A stretch of DNA of 64,000 bases, from assembly GCF_003937945.1 (NCBI RefSeq), contig NZ_RSEC01000033.1:1-64000 (forward strand), read 5' to 3'. Both the position numbers and the translations under genes were made by a program. The DNA comes from Amycolatopsis eburnea (lineage in GTDB: Bacteria > Actinomycetota > Actinomycetes > Mycobacteriales > Pseudonocardiaceae). Of the stretch, positions 16,076 through 23,364 are shown in pieces; positions within the stretch are counted from its first letter, which is position 1; each line of letters opens with the position of its first letter. Under the pieces are notes generated by a model, which had not been told where the DNA came from, did no database searches, and was given only the letters and a program-made list of their open reading frames with translations.

Positions 16076-16115
16076 GAGTGAAGGGGGCTTTCCGCGCGGA
16101 AAGCCCCCTTCACTC
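16076..16115. terminator. 40-nt perfect palindrome between convergent genes
   Basis: Each arm is GAGTGAAGGGGGCTTTCCGC, with no loop. It lies between the stop of the small acidic gene and the convergent ATP-grasp gene and ends 3 nt before the latter's stop. It probably forms a bidirectional transcription end or RNA-stability hairpin, without a T-tract. Confidence 0.75.
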
Positions 16116-16118
16116 CGG

Positions 16119-17387
16119 TCACTCGAACTCGAACGGCAGCGCGGCCACGCACGCCTCGTACTTCTGCACCATCTCGTGCTCGGTGTGCGCCGCGACGAAC
16201 AGGTGCGCCAGCTCGAAGCTGTAGCTGTCCTGCTCCGGCAGGTCCGAAAGCCGTTGCCCCACCTCGGGCACGATCTCGATCTGCGTGCCGTCGATGCGCT
16301 CCTGCACCGCTGCGATCTCCTCGGGGGTCGGCACGCGCGTCACGACTCCGTCGGAGAACCGGCGCAGGTACCACTTGCCGGCGATCTGGTACTTGCCCCT
16401 GCTGGGCCGGCGCGCGGGGTCCTGGCCGAGGCCGAGGCGCACCATGATCTCGTGGTTGGCGACCCCGTCGACGAACTCGAACAGCTCGGCGTGCGACTGG
16501 GAGTGCCGCGGGTTGATCTCCAGCAGGCACACCTGGCCGGACTCCGGGTCGCAGAAGAACTCGATGCTGAACGTCCCGTTGTCGAAGCCGATCCGTCTCA
16601 TCACGCGCTCGGCGACGTCCCGCATCCGCTGCACCGGCTCCTCGCCCAGCTGGGACGGGTACTGGTGGCGCAGGAACGAGGAGCTGTCCGGGTAGTTGAT
16701 CGAGTCGAGAGCGCCGTAGACGGTGACCTCACCGCGGTAGACGTACCCCTCGACGGCCGCCTGGACGCCGTGCAGCGCCTCCTCGGCCAGGCACGCCGCC
16801 CCACCCACCTCGGCGATCTCCGGCGGCAGCCGCACCTGGTCCAGCACGTAGCCGAACGGCTCGCCCACCCGCCCGACGCCGTCCCGGATCTCGGCGACCG
16901 CGTCGGCGAATTCGGCTTCGTTCTCGGCCTTGAAGGCGAGTTCCGAAGAGAACGACTTCACCGGCTTCAGCCACATCGGGAAGCCGACGCCGTCCGGCGG
17001 CGACGGCCGCTCGTCGTCGAGGTCGACGATGCCGAAGTGCGGCAGCTCGTCGATCACCTCCCGCTGCTCCAGGCGGCTCCAGTACTTGTGCTCGCACTTG
17101 AGGATCGCCTCCAGTGACACGCTCGGCAGGCCGTACCGGGCGCACAGCATCGGCACGAGCGACGCCGCCGGGAAGTCCCAGTAGCTGACGATGGCGCCGA
17201 CGTCGCCGTCGAAGGCGTCCAGCTCGTGCTGCGCCGACTTCAGCAGCGCTTCGAAGTCGATGTCCCCGTGCTGCAGGTCTTCCGGGGTCAGCAGGCCGTG
17301 GAACTCGTAGTTCCCGGCCCACGGCAGGCGCTCCAGCACCTGCTTGTTCTCCTCGTCCAAGCCGATCACGAAGATGTCGATACCCAT
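16119..17387 (-). CDS. ATP-grasp domain protein
   Basis: 422 aa. The N-terminal Rossmann-like part (MGIDIFVIGLDEENKQ) is followed by an ATP-grasp fold. WLKPVKSFSS supplies the ATP-binding Lys, EGYVYRGEVTVYGA the second lobe, and SIEFFCDPESGQVCLLEINPRHSQSH the metal-binding Glu and Asn. The family ligates a carboxylate to an amine or thiol. The gene stands alone, so the substrate cannot be inferred from a pathway. The ATG is 9 nt from a perfect GTTT-N15-GGGTAG element and has no ribosome site (leaderless). Confidence 0.85.
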   Translation of the reverse strand: MGIDIFVIGLDEENKQVLERLPWAGNYEFHGLLTPEDLQHGDIDFEALLKSAQHELDAFDGDVGAIVSYWDFPAASLVPMLCARYGLPSVSLEAILKCEHKYWSRLEQREVIDELPHFGIVDLDDERPSPPDGVGFPMWLKPVKSFSSELAFKAENEAEFADAVAEIRDGVGRVGEPFGYVLDQVRLPPEIAEVGGAACLAEEALHGVQAAVEGYVYRGEVTVYGALDSINYPDSSSFLRHQYPSQLGEEPVQRMRDVAERVMRRIGFDNGTFSIEFFCDPESGQVCLLEINPRHSQSHAELFEFVDGVANHEIMVRLGLGQDPARRPSRGKYQIAGKWYLRRFSDGVVTRVPTPEEIAAVQERIDGTQIEIVPEVGQRLSDLPEQDSYSFELAHLFVAAHTEHEMVQKYEACVAALPFEFE

Positions 17388-17396
17388 GCCGAAGAG

Positions 17397-17421
17397 CTAC
17401 CCCCACCGGCTTCGCCGAAAC
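17397..17421 (-). promoter_or_regulatory. SigB/SigF-type promoter, leaderless, for the ATP-grasp gene
   Basis: Minus strand GTTT (17421-17418), 15-nt spacer, GGGTAG (17402-17397). It ends 9 nt before the ATG. Confidence 0.8.
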
Positions 17422-17436
17422 GGGGCCGGATGGCCG

Positions 17437-17461
17437 GTTTGGCGACCGCGGGAACGGGCAT
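17437..17461 (+). promoter_or_regulatory. SigB/SigF-type promoter (one mismatch), leaderless, for the Rieske gene
   Basis: GTTT at 17437-17440, 15-nt spacer, GGGCAT at 17456-17461. It ends 8 nt before the ATG at 17470 and is divergent from the ATP-grasp promoter. Confidence 0.6.
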
Positions 17462-17469
17462 CCGTTCGC

Positions 17470-18966
17470 ATGACTGTGCTGCCCGAACCGCTCTCGCTCT
17501 GGGTGGAGACCGCGCCCGCGCCCGATCGCACCGGCGTCCCGGTGCCGGAGTCCGCCGACGTGGCGGTGCTCGGCGCGGGCATCGCCGGCCTCACGACGGC
17601 GCTGCTGCTCGCCAGGGGCGGCCGGTCGGTCGTCGTGCTGGAAGCCGACCGGGTCGCCGCCGGGGTCTCCGGGCACACCACGGCGAAGGTCAGCGCGCAG
17701 CACGGCGCCAAGTACGCGGACCTGACGTCCCGGCACGGCGCGGGAGCCGCGAAGGCCTACGCCGCAACGCAGACCGCGGCCACCGAGTGGATCGCCACCA
17801 CGGCGGCCGAGCTGGGGATCGACTGCGGGTTCACCCGCGCCGACAGCTACGTCTACACCACGCGGGAGAAGACCGTGGACTCGCTGAAGCGGGAGGCCGA
17901 CGCGGCCGCCGCGGCGGGCCTGCCGGCGTCGTTCACCGAGGACGTCGCGCTCGACGTACCCGCGCTCGGCGCCGTCCGCACCACCGGGCAGGCGCACTTC
18001 CACCCGCGGCGCTGGCTGCTCGGGCTGGCCGCCGAGGTCGAGCGGGCGGGCGGCACCGTCGTCGAGAAGGCCCGCGCGACGGCCGTGCACGGGCGGACCG
18101 TCCGCACGTCGCGCGGCGACGTCGCGGCGGGCGAAGTCGTCGTCGCCACCCACTACCCCGTGCTCGACCGCGGCCTCTACTTCGCCCGGCTCGAACCGGT
18201 GCGCGACCTCGTCGTCGCCGGCCCGGCGGCCGGGAACGCCCCGCCGGCGGGCATGTTCCTCGACGCCGACACGCACCACTCCGTGCGCGGGTACACCGAG
18301 CAGGGCACGCCGATGGTGCTCGCGGGCGGCGAGCACTACCGCGTCGGCGCGCACGTCGACGTCGAACGCCGCTACCGGCGCCTGGCGGACTGGGCCGGCG
18401 CGCACGCCGGGCTGCACCGGGTGACCCACCGCTGGTCCGCGCACGATCTGTCCACTGTGGACCTGCTGCCGTACGTCGGCCGCTACCTGCCGGGGACGAA
18501 GAACCTGTGGGTGGCCACCGGGTTCGGCCAGTGGGGCATGACCGGCGGCACCGCGGCGGGGCACGTCCTGGCCGCGCGGATCCTCGGCGAGCCGCACCCG
18601 GCCGCGGACCTGTTCGACCCCAACCGCTTCGACGCCCGCTCGGTGCCCGCACTGGCGCAGGACAACCTCACGGTGGCGAAGTACCTGGTCGGCGACCACA
18701 TCGCGGCGTTGGGGCGGACGGAAAAGCTCGACGACCTCGGGCCCGGCGAGGCCGCGGTCCTGCGCGTGGGCGGCGAGCTGGTCGCCGCCCACCGCGACGA
18801 AGCGGGGCAGCTGCACACCGTCGGCGCCCACTGCACCCACCTCGGCTGCCTGGTTTCCTTCAACGACGCGGAAAAGACGTGGGACTGCCCGTGCCACGGC
18901 TCCCGCTTCGGCGTCGACGGCGAGGTCGTCCAGGGCCCCGCCGTCCGTCCGCTGCGCCGCGGCTAA
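17470..18966 (+). CDS. FAD-dependent oxidoreductase with C-terminal Rieske domain
   Basis: 498 aa. A DAO-type FAD domain begins with VAVLGAGIAGLTTALLLARGG (GxGxxG at 35-40) and ends near residue 400 with LPYVGRYLPG and ATGFGQWGMTGG. A Rieske 2Fe-2S domain follows with ligands Cys455, His457, Cys473 and His476 (CTHLGC and CPCHGSRF) and the usual disulfide pair Cys460/Cys475. The fusion is a known actinobacterial architecture, probably an amine or small-molecule oxidase that passes electrons to its own cluster. The substrate is unknown. It overlaps the convergent DUF1360 gene by 4 nt. Confidence 0.92.
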   Translation: MTVLPEPLSLWVETAPAPDRTGVPVPESADVAVLGAGIAGLTTALLLARGGRSVVVLEADRVAAGVSGHTTAKVSAQHGAKYADLTSRHGAGAAKAYAATQTAATEWIATTAAELGIDCGFTRADSYVYTTREKTVDSLKREADAAAAAGLPASFTEDVALDVPALGAVRTTGQAHFHPRRWLLGLAAEVERAGGTVVEKARATAVHGRTVRTSRGDVAAGEVVVATHYPVLDRGLYFARLEPVRDLVVAGPAAGNAPPAGMFLDADTHHSVRGYTEQGTPMVLAGGEHYRVGAHVDVERRYRRLADWAGAHAGLHRVTHRWSAHDLSTVDLLPYVGRYLPGTKNLWVATGFGQWGMTGGTAAGHVLAARILGEPHPAADLFDPNRFDARSVPALAQDNLTVAKYLVGDHIAALGRTEKLDDLGPGEAAVLRVGGELVAAHRDEAGQLHTVGAHCTHLGCLVSFNDAEKTWDCPCHGSRFGVDGEVVQGPAVRPLRRG

Positions 18967-19496
18967 CCGGAAGCGAGCCTCTTGCCGGCGTCGTAGAGCA
19001 GGTGCAGGACGTCGGCCACGCCGATCGCGGTCAGCACCGTGGCCGCCAGGCGCGTCGGCCGCGGCGCCACCACCAGGCCCGCGGCCAGGCCGGTGCCGAT
19101 CCAGACGTCCAGGCAGAACGGGCACGACAGCAGCTCGCCCACGGCGTGTTCGGCGTGGCCGCGCCCCGGCACGGACTCGTTCAGCTCGTCCTCCCCCGCC
19201 GGCTCCTCGTACTTCGTGAACGGCGCCCGCAGCGGGCTGGTGATGGCGGCCTTGGCGAGCATGCGGCCGGCCTTGAACGTCGCGGTGCCCAGCAGGACGG
19301 TGTCACCGGCGCCGAAGCGGCGTGGCAGCCGGGCACCGGACACCCGCCCGAGCGCCGTCAGCGCGCCGACGAAGGCGCCGTACGCCCCCATCGCGCCGAG
19401 GTACCCGGCGAGCGGCCGGTCGGCTTCCCCGGCGTACCGGCGCTGGACCCGCTTCGCCTTGGCGGCGACCTCCTCGACGATCGTTGCGGTGGTCAT
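18963..19496 (-). CDS. DUF1360 membrane protein
   Basis: 177 aa. A hydrophilic start is followed by three to four hydrophobic segments (YLGAMGAYGAFVGALTALG, WIGTGLAAGLVVA, LAATVLTAIGVADVLHLLY). The DUF1360 landmark LLSCPFCLDVWIGTG, with two Cys three residues apart, lies just before a membrane helix. Related proteins are spore-coat or stress-associated in firmicutes; the role here is unknown. The ATG follows GGAAGGAG by 6 nt. It is divergent from topoisomerase IB. Confidence 0.85.
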   Translation of the reverse strand: MTTATIVEEVAAKAKRVQRRYAGEADRPLAGYLGAMGAYGAFVGALTALGRVSGARLPRRFGAGDTVLLGTATFKAGRMLAKAAITSPLRAPFTKYEEPAGEDELNESVPGRGHAEHAVGELLSCPFCLDVWIGTGLAAGLVVAPRPTRLAATVLTAIGVADVLHLLYDAGKRLASG

Positions 19497-19525
19497 CCGT
19501 GCTCCTTCCGGTGCTTTCCCGAGGC

Positions 19526-19550
19526 GTACCCGCGCCGGCGCGCGGCAATC
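19526..19550 (-). promoter_or_regulatory. SigB/SigF-type promoter for the DUF1360 gene
   Basis: Minus strand GATT (19550-19547), 15-nt spacer, GGGTAC (19531-19526). A leader of about 29 nt with GGAAGGAG follows. Confidence 0.6.
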
Positions 19551-19552
19551 AT

Positions 19553-19578
19553 GGTTGCGGGGCGCGCCCGGCGGGTAC
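19553..19578 (+). promoter_or_regulatory. SigB/SigF-type promoter, leaderless, for topoisomerase IB
   Basis: GGTT at 19553-19556, 16-nt spacer (or GTTG with 15), GGGTAC at 19573-19578. It ends 9 nt before the ATG. The -35 is 2 nt from the divergent -35. Confidence 0.65.
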
Positions 19579-19587
19579 TTCGCGGCG

Positions 19588-20601
19588 ATGGGACGCACCC
19601 GGCTCCGGCGCAGTGACCTGCGCGGCCCCGGCATCCGGCGGATCCGCCGCGGCCGGGGCTTCTCCTACGTCCTCCCCGACGGCTCGCCGGTCACCGACGA
19701 CGAGCTGCTCGCGCGGATCAAGGACCTGGTCATCCCGCCGGCCTGGCGGAACGTGTGGATCTGCCCGCACCCGAACGGGCACGTCCAGGCGGTCGGCACC
19801 GACGACGCCGGCCGGCGCCAGTACCTCTACCACGAGCAGTGGCGGCGCGACCGCGACGAGGAGAAGCACGACCGCGTCCTGGCGATGGCCCGGCGGCTGC
19901 CCGGGTGGCGCGAGTCGGTGGCGGCCGACCTGGCCGGCCGCGGCCTGACCAGGAAACGCGTCGTGGCGGCGGCGCTGCGCATGCTCGACCGGGGCATCTT
20001 CCGCACCGGCGGTGAGGAGTACGCGGAGGAGAACGGCACCCACGGCGTCGCGACGCTGCTGCGGGAGCACGCCTCGGTCCGCGGCGACGAATGCCGGTTC
20101 CGCTACGTCGCCAAGGGCGGCCTCGACCGCGAGGTGGCGATCCGCGACGCGGCGCTGGCTTCGGTGGTGAAGTCCCTCCTGCGCAGCCGGTCCGGGAGCG
20201 ACCGGCTGCTCTGCTACCGCGAGGGCGGCACCTGGCACGAGGTGCACGCGGCCGACGTCAACGAGCGCTTCAAGGAGCTGGCGGGCGAGGACTGCACGGC
20301 CAAGGACCTGCGTACGTGGACGGCGACGGTCCTGGCCGCGGCCGCGTTCGCCGCGGCGGACCCGCCGACGTCCGAGACCGCCCGCAAGCGCGCGGAAGCC
20401 GGGGTGATGCGGGAGGTGTCCCGGGCGCTCGGCAACACCCCCGCCGTCTGCCGCTCGTCCTATGTGGACCCGCGGCTGGTCGAGGCGTACCGCGGCGAGC
20501 GCACGATCGCCGCCGCGCTCAAGCGGGCGGGCCGGCTGGAGGGCGACGACGCGCGCGCGGTGCTGGAGAAGGCGTGCGCACGGCTGTTGAAGGCGTCCTG
20601 A
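19588..20601 (+). CDS. DNA topoisomerase IB (poxvirus/eukaryal type)
   Basis: 337 aa. Bacterial type IB topoisomerase: N-terminal domain with VIPPAWRNVWICPHPNGHVQ and RRQYLYHEQWR, then the catalytic domain with active-site Arg in IFRTGGEEYAEEN, KDLRTWTAT, and the nucleophilic Tyr292 in CRSSYVDPRLV. It relaxes supercoils through a 3'-phosphotyrosyl link without ATP. The ATG is 9 nt from GGGTAC with no ribosome site (leaderless). Stress-sigma control would change DNA topology under stress. Length is normal for the family. Confidence 0.93.
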   Translation: MGRTRLRRSDLRGPGIRRIRRGRGFSYVLPDGSPVTDDELLARIKDLVIPPAWRNVWICPHPNGHVQAVGTDDAGRRQYLYHEQWRRDRDEEKHDRVLAMARRLPGWRESVAADLAGRGLTRKRVVAAALRMLDRGIFRTGGEEYAEENGTHGVATLLREHASVRGDECRFRYVAKGGLDREVAIRDAALASVVKSLLRSRSGSDRLLCYREGGTWHEVHAADVNERFKELAGEDCTAKDLRTWTATVLAAAAFAAADPPTSETARKRAEAGVMREVSRALGNTPAVCRSSYVDPRLVEAYRGERTIAAALKRAGRLEGDDARAVLEKACARLLKAS

Positions 20602-20739
20602 GGGTTGGAAGTCACTCGGACGGGGAAGACGATCAGGGTGCGGACGTCCGGTCGAGCGGCAGGAGGCACGGTGAGTGAACGCCGATCCATCCGAACGTGT
20701 ACTGGTCCGCGGACCCGGCCGTCCGGGACCCTGGGGACG

Positions 20740-21078
20740 ATGACTTCCGACCCGTCCCCCGTGCGCTGGCGCGCCTCGATCGGCCTCGCCGTGGGCGGCG
20801 ACGGCCCGGTGTCGAGCATCGTCGAGTCCGAGCACGGCAGCGAGGGCTCGGCGCGCGAGTGGATCGAACGGAAACTCCCCCGCGCCCGCTTCCCGGCGTG
20901 GATCCCGGCGGCCCGCCGGGCGGACGGCGTCGAGTTGTTCGGCCGGGTGGCCCGCGGCCACGTGGTGACCGGACGGCTGGTGCCGACGTGGGAGTCGGAC
21001 TCGGGCGCGGCGGTGTGGCACGCGGACCGCGAGGGTGACCACGTCCAGTGGCGCCGCTGCGCGGCCGAGGAGCGCTGA
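20740..21078 (+). CDS. Hypothetical protein (112 aa)
   Basis: 112 aa, not recognised. It is a soluble Trp/Arg/Glu-containing protein (VRWRASIGLAVGGDG, SAREWIERKLPRARFPAWIP). It starts at an ATG 138 nt after the topoisomerase stop. No GGGTA box or strong ribosome site is seen, so it may be read through from the topoisomerase. Third-position GC is high in this frame, which supports coding. It converges on the VOC gene at 21089 with a 10-nt gap. Confidence 0.55.
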   Translation: MTSDPSPVRWRASIGLAVGGDGPVSSIVESEHGSEGSAREWIERKLPRARFPAWIPAARRADGVELFGRVARGHVVTGRLVPTWESDSGAAVWHADREGDHVQWRRCAAEER

Positions 21079-21088
21079 GCCGGCCGGC

Positions 21089-21469
21089 TCAGTCCGTGCC
21101 CAGCTCTTTCCGCAGCAGGCAGAACTCGTTGCCCTCCGGGTCCTGCAGCACCACCCACGACTCCGTGCCGTCCTGCCCGACGTCCGCGGGCCGCGCGCCC
21201 AGTGCCAGCAGGCGGCGCAGCTCCGCATCCTGGTCGCCGCCCACCGGGTTCACGTCCACGTGCAGCGGGAGCTTGCCGCGGCGGGGGTGGTCCGTGCGGG
21301 CCAGCACCAGCGTCGGGGGGCCGTCGCCCAGCGGGACGCCGGGGAGGCCCAGCTCGAGGCCGTCGGGCTCGTGGCCGATCACCTCGTAGCCCAGCACCGC
21401 GCACCAGAACTCCGCCAGCCGGTCGGGGTCGTGGCAGTCCAGCACCAGTCCGGTGATCCGGGCGGCCAT
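21089..21469 (-). CDS. VOC-superfamily (glyoxalase-like) protein
   Basis: 126 aa. Single-lobe vicinal-oxygen-chelate fold of the actinobacterial glyoxalase-like group: LVLDCHDPDRLAEFWCAVLGYE at the start, HPRRGKLPLHVDV in the middle, and the ending VVLQDPEGNEFCLLR. The function of the group is unknown; related proteins give small-molecule resistance or isomerisation. It starts 4 nt after the stop of the BrkB-type gene, in the same operon. Confidence 0.85.
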   Translation of the reverse strand: MAARITGLVLDCHDPDRLAEFWCAVLGYEVIGHEPDGLELGLPGVPLGDGPPTLVLARTDHPRRGKLPLHVDVNPVGGDQDAELRRLLALGARPADVGQDGTESWVVLQDPEGNEFCLLRKELGTD

Positions 21470-21473
21470 CCGG

Positions 21474-22457
21474 TCAGCTCCGTTCCGTCTCGCGGGCCAC
21501 GTCCGCGGCCTCGTCCTCGTCCATCGCCTTGGTGTCCCGCGGCGGCAGGAAGGGCTCCTGCTGGTCCTCCTCGCGCCCCGCTTCGATGCCGCGGCCCCGG
21601 GCGAGCTCGGCGTCGAGCTCGGCGCCCAGCAGCACCGCCAGGTTCGAGATCCACAACCATACAAGGAACACGATCACGCCCGCCAGCGAACCGTAAGTCT
21701 TGTTGTAGGAACCGAAATTCGCCACGTACAGCGCGAACCCCGCCGACGCGAGCACCCACAGCAGCACCGCCAGCAGGCCGCCCGGCGTCAGCCACTTGAA
21801 ACCCGGGTGCCGCACGTTCGGGCCCACCCAGTACAGCAGCGCGAACGCCAGGCTGACCAGCAGCGCGATCACCGGCCACTTCGCGATCTCCCACACCAGC
21901 ACCCCGGTCGAGCCGAGCCCGATCAGGTCGCCCAGGCGGCGTGCGACGGTCCCCGTCGCCACGACGCCCAGCGCGCACGCCGCCAGCAGGACGACGATCC
22001 CGATCGTGAGCAGCACCCGGATCGGCACCACCTTCCACACCGGCCGGCCCTCCGGCATGCCGTAGATCGCGTTCGACGCCCGCATGAACGCGCCGACGTA
22101 CCCGGACGCCGACCACAGCGCGCCGAGCAGGCCGATGATCGCCAGCGGCCCGGCCAGGCCGCGCGAGCCGGCCAGCTCCCTGATCGCGCCGACGAGGATG
22201 TCCTTCCCCTGCCCCGGAACGACCTGGCCGACGTTGTCGATCACGGCCTGGATCTTGTCCGGGCCGAGCAGGCCGAGCAGCGACGTGAGCACGATGACGC
22301 CCGGGAACAGCGACAGCACGCCGTAGTAGGTCAGCGCGGCGGCCCAGTCGGTCAGGTTGTCGCGGCCGAACTGCTTGAACGTGCGCTTGAGCACCGCGCC
22401 CCACGAGCGCTTGGACAGCTCGCCCGGCCCTTCGGGCGTTTTCCCTCGCTTGGCCAC
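21474..22457 (-). CDS. YihY/BrkB-family inner-membrane protein
   Basis: 327 aa. The YihY fold has about six membrane segments: LTYYGVLSLFPGVIVLTSLLGLL, GLAGPLAIIGLLGALWSASGYVGAF, VLLTIGIVVLLAACALGVVA, WPVIALLVSLAFALLYWV, GLLAVLLWVLASAGFALYV and GVIVFLVWLWISNLAVLLGAE. The C-terminal tail is charged. The role is undecided, although the family is often linked to envelope stress. The GTG at 22457 is preferred because GGAGG is 8 nt upstream; a GTG at 22466 would overlap that site. Confidence 0.88.
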   Translation of the reverse strand: MAKRGKTPEGPGELSKRSWGAVLKRTFKQFGRDNLTDWAAALTYYGVLSLFPGVIVLTSLLGLLGPDKIQAVIDNVGQVVPGQGKDILVGAIRELAGSRGLAGPLAIIGLLGALWSASGYVGAFMRASNAIYGMPEGRPVWKVVPIRVLLTIGIVVLLAACALGVVATGTVARRLGDLIGLGSTGVLVWEIAKWPVIALLVSLAFALLYWVGPNVRHPGFKWLTPGGLLAVLLWVLASAGFALYVANFGSYNKTYGSLAGVIVFLVWLWISNLAVLLGAELDAELARGRGIEAGREEDQQEPFLPPRDTKAMDEDEAADVARETERS

Positions 22458-22485
22458 CGCCGCCACCTCCGCTTCGTCGGCGATG

Positions 22486-22510
22486 GCATACCCGGACCGG
22501 TACCGGGTAT
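22486..22510 (+). promoter_or_regulatory. SigB/SigF-type promoter for the SRPBCC gene at 22544
   Basis: GCAT at 22486-22489, 15-nt spacer, GGGTAT at 22505-22510. The region is nearly palindromic, so the same 27 bp also serves the opposite strand. The leader carries AGGAGG. Confidence 0.6.
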
Positions 22511-22512
22511 TC
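22488..22512 (-). promoter_or_regulatory. SigB/SigF-type promoter for the BrkB-VOC operon
   Basis: Minus strand GAAT (22512-22509), 15-nt spacer, GGGTAT (22493-22488). It fully overlaps the plus-strand element, so only one polymerase can occupy the site at a time. Confidence 0.6.
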
Positions 22513-22543
22513 CTCCGTCAACCCGATGCCCAGGAGGAGCCCC

Positions 22544-23011
22544 GTGACCGAGGTCAGCCGCGTGATCGACGTACCGCCCGACGCCGTGTTCGACGTCCTC
22601 GCCGACGGCTGGCTCTACGCCGGGTGGGTGGTCGGCAGCTCGCACATCCGCGACGTCGACCCCGGCTGGCCGGCGGTCGGCTCCCGGATCCACCACAGCG
22701 TGGGCCCGTGGCCGGTGCACATCCAGGACGTCACCGTGGTCCGGGCGGTGGAGCCCGGCCTGTCGCTGTCCCTGGAGGCCCGCGGCTGGCCACTGGGCGC
22801 GGCGGCGGTCGGGCTGACGCTCGTCCCGCACGGCGAAGGGGCCACGCTGGTCCGGATGACCGAGCACATCGTCAACGGCATCGGCAAGGTGCTGCCGGCC
22901 GCGATCCAGGCGCTGATCGTCAAGCCGCGCAACACCGAATCCCTCGCCCGCCTCGCCGACCTCGCCACCGGCAAGCACGCCCGCGCACAGGACGGCCACC
23001 CCCGCCCGTAG
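22544..23011 (+). CDS. SRPBCC-family protein (polyketide-cyclase/START-like)
   Basis: 155 aa. Helix-grip fold: VSRVIDVPPDAVFDVLADGWLYAGWVVG at the N-terminus and GATLVRMTEHIVNG before the long C-terminal helix. It has a hydrophobic ligand pocket. Many actinomycete members bind lipids or polyketides, but no ligand can be named. The GTG at 22544 follows AGGAGG by 6 nt. It converges on the phytoene-desaturase-like gene across a 349-nt repeat-filled gap. Confidence 0.82.
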   Translation: MTEVSRVIDVPPDAVFDVLADGWLYAGWVVGSSHIRDVDPGWPAVGSRIHHSVGPWPVHIQDVTVVRAVEPGLSLSLEARGWPLGAAAVGLTLVPHGEGATLVRMTEHIVNGIGKVLPAAIQALIVKPRNTESLARLADLATGKHARAQDGHPRP

Positions 23012-23130
23012 GTCTGCCGCGGCTGGTCGTGGGTGTTCAGTCGGGTTCTGGCGAACGGTCTTTTGCCGACCCGCGTTGTCACCGAGTGCTGGAACGGCCA
23101 ACTCACCGCCCGCGGCGGCCAACTCACACA

Positions 23131-23177
23131 CCGGAACGGCCAACTCACCGGCAAGGCGGGTGAGTTGGCCGTTCCGG
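23131..23177. repeat. Hairpin of GGCCAACTCAC-type repeats
   Basis: 19-nt perfect arms (23131-23149 and 23159-23177) with outer CCGGAACGGCCAACTCACC. Two further GGCCAACTCAC units in direct orientation precede it, near 23096 and 23117. It lies in a convergent gap, so it is a candidate transcription end. Confidence 0.75.
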
Positions 23178-23236
23178 GAGGCGTTGTGGCCGGTGGTGCT
23201 GCTGGGACTCAAGGGGCCGGTGTGCCGGGTCCGGAT

Positions 23237-23289
23237 GCACCCAATGTGGCGTTCGGTGCGTTGGACGCACCGAACGCCACATTGGGTGC
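23237..23289. repeat. Intergenic inverted repeat, family B, copy 2
   Basis: Near-perfect 53-nt inverted repeat, arms GCACCCAATGTGGCGTTCGG and its complement, separated by TGCGTTGGACGCA. It is a full-length homologue of 6349-6397. Confidence 0.85.
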
Positions 23290-23324
23290 GTTCCCGGCCG
23301 CCTGAGCCCTCGCCGCGGCTGGTC

Positions 23325-23364
23325 GTGAGTGTTCAGTCGGGTTAGAACCCGACTGAACACTCAC
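23325..23364. terminator. 40-nt hairpin at the end of the oxidoreductase gene
   Basis: 19-nt arms GTGAGTGTTCAGTCGGGTT / AACCCGACTGAACACTCAC with a 2-nt loop. It overlaps the TGA of the minus-strand oxidoreductase gene, so it would end that transcript and the convergent one. Confidence 0.72.

Larger units (their letters stand above)
23012..23360. other. Repeat-dense intergenic stretch between convergent genes
   Basis: No gene. Three different hairpins are stacked here: the GGCCAACTCAC repeats with hairpin 23131-23177, the family B inverted repeat 23237-23289, and the GTTCAGTCGGGTT hairpin 23325-23364. An isolated half-copy of the last (TGTTCAGTCGGGTTC) lies at 23033-23047. Confidence 0.8.

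Noticed and set aside
22457..22466. GTG at 22466 as start of the BrkB-type gene
   Set aside because: It overlaps the GGAGG site. The GTG at 22457 has 8-nt spacing.
23091..23177. GGCCAACTCAC repeats as a CRISPR array
   Set aside because: Units are only 11-18 nt, spacers are irregular and short (about 10 nt), and one unit is inverted. There are no cas genes.
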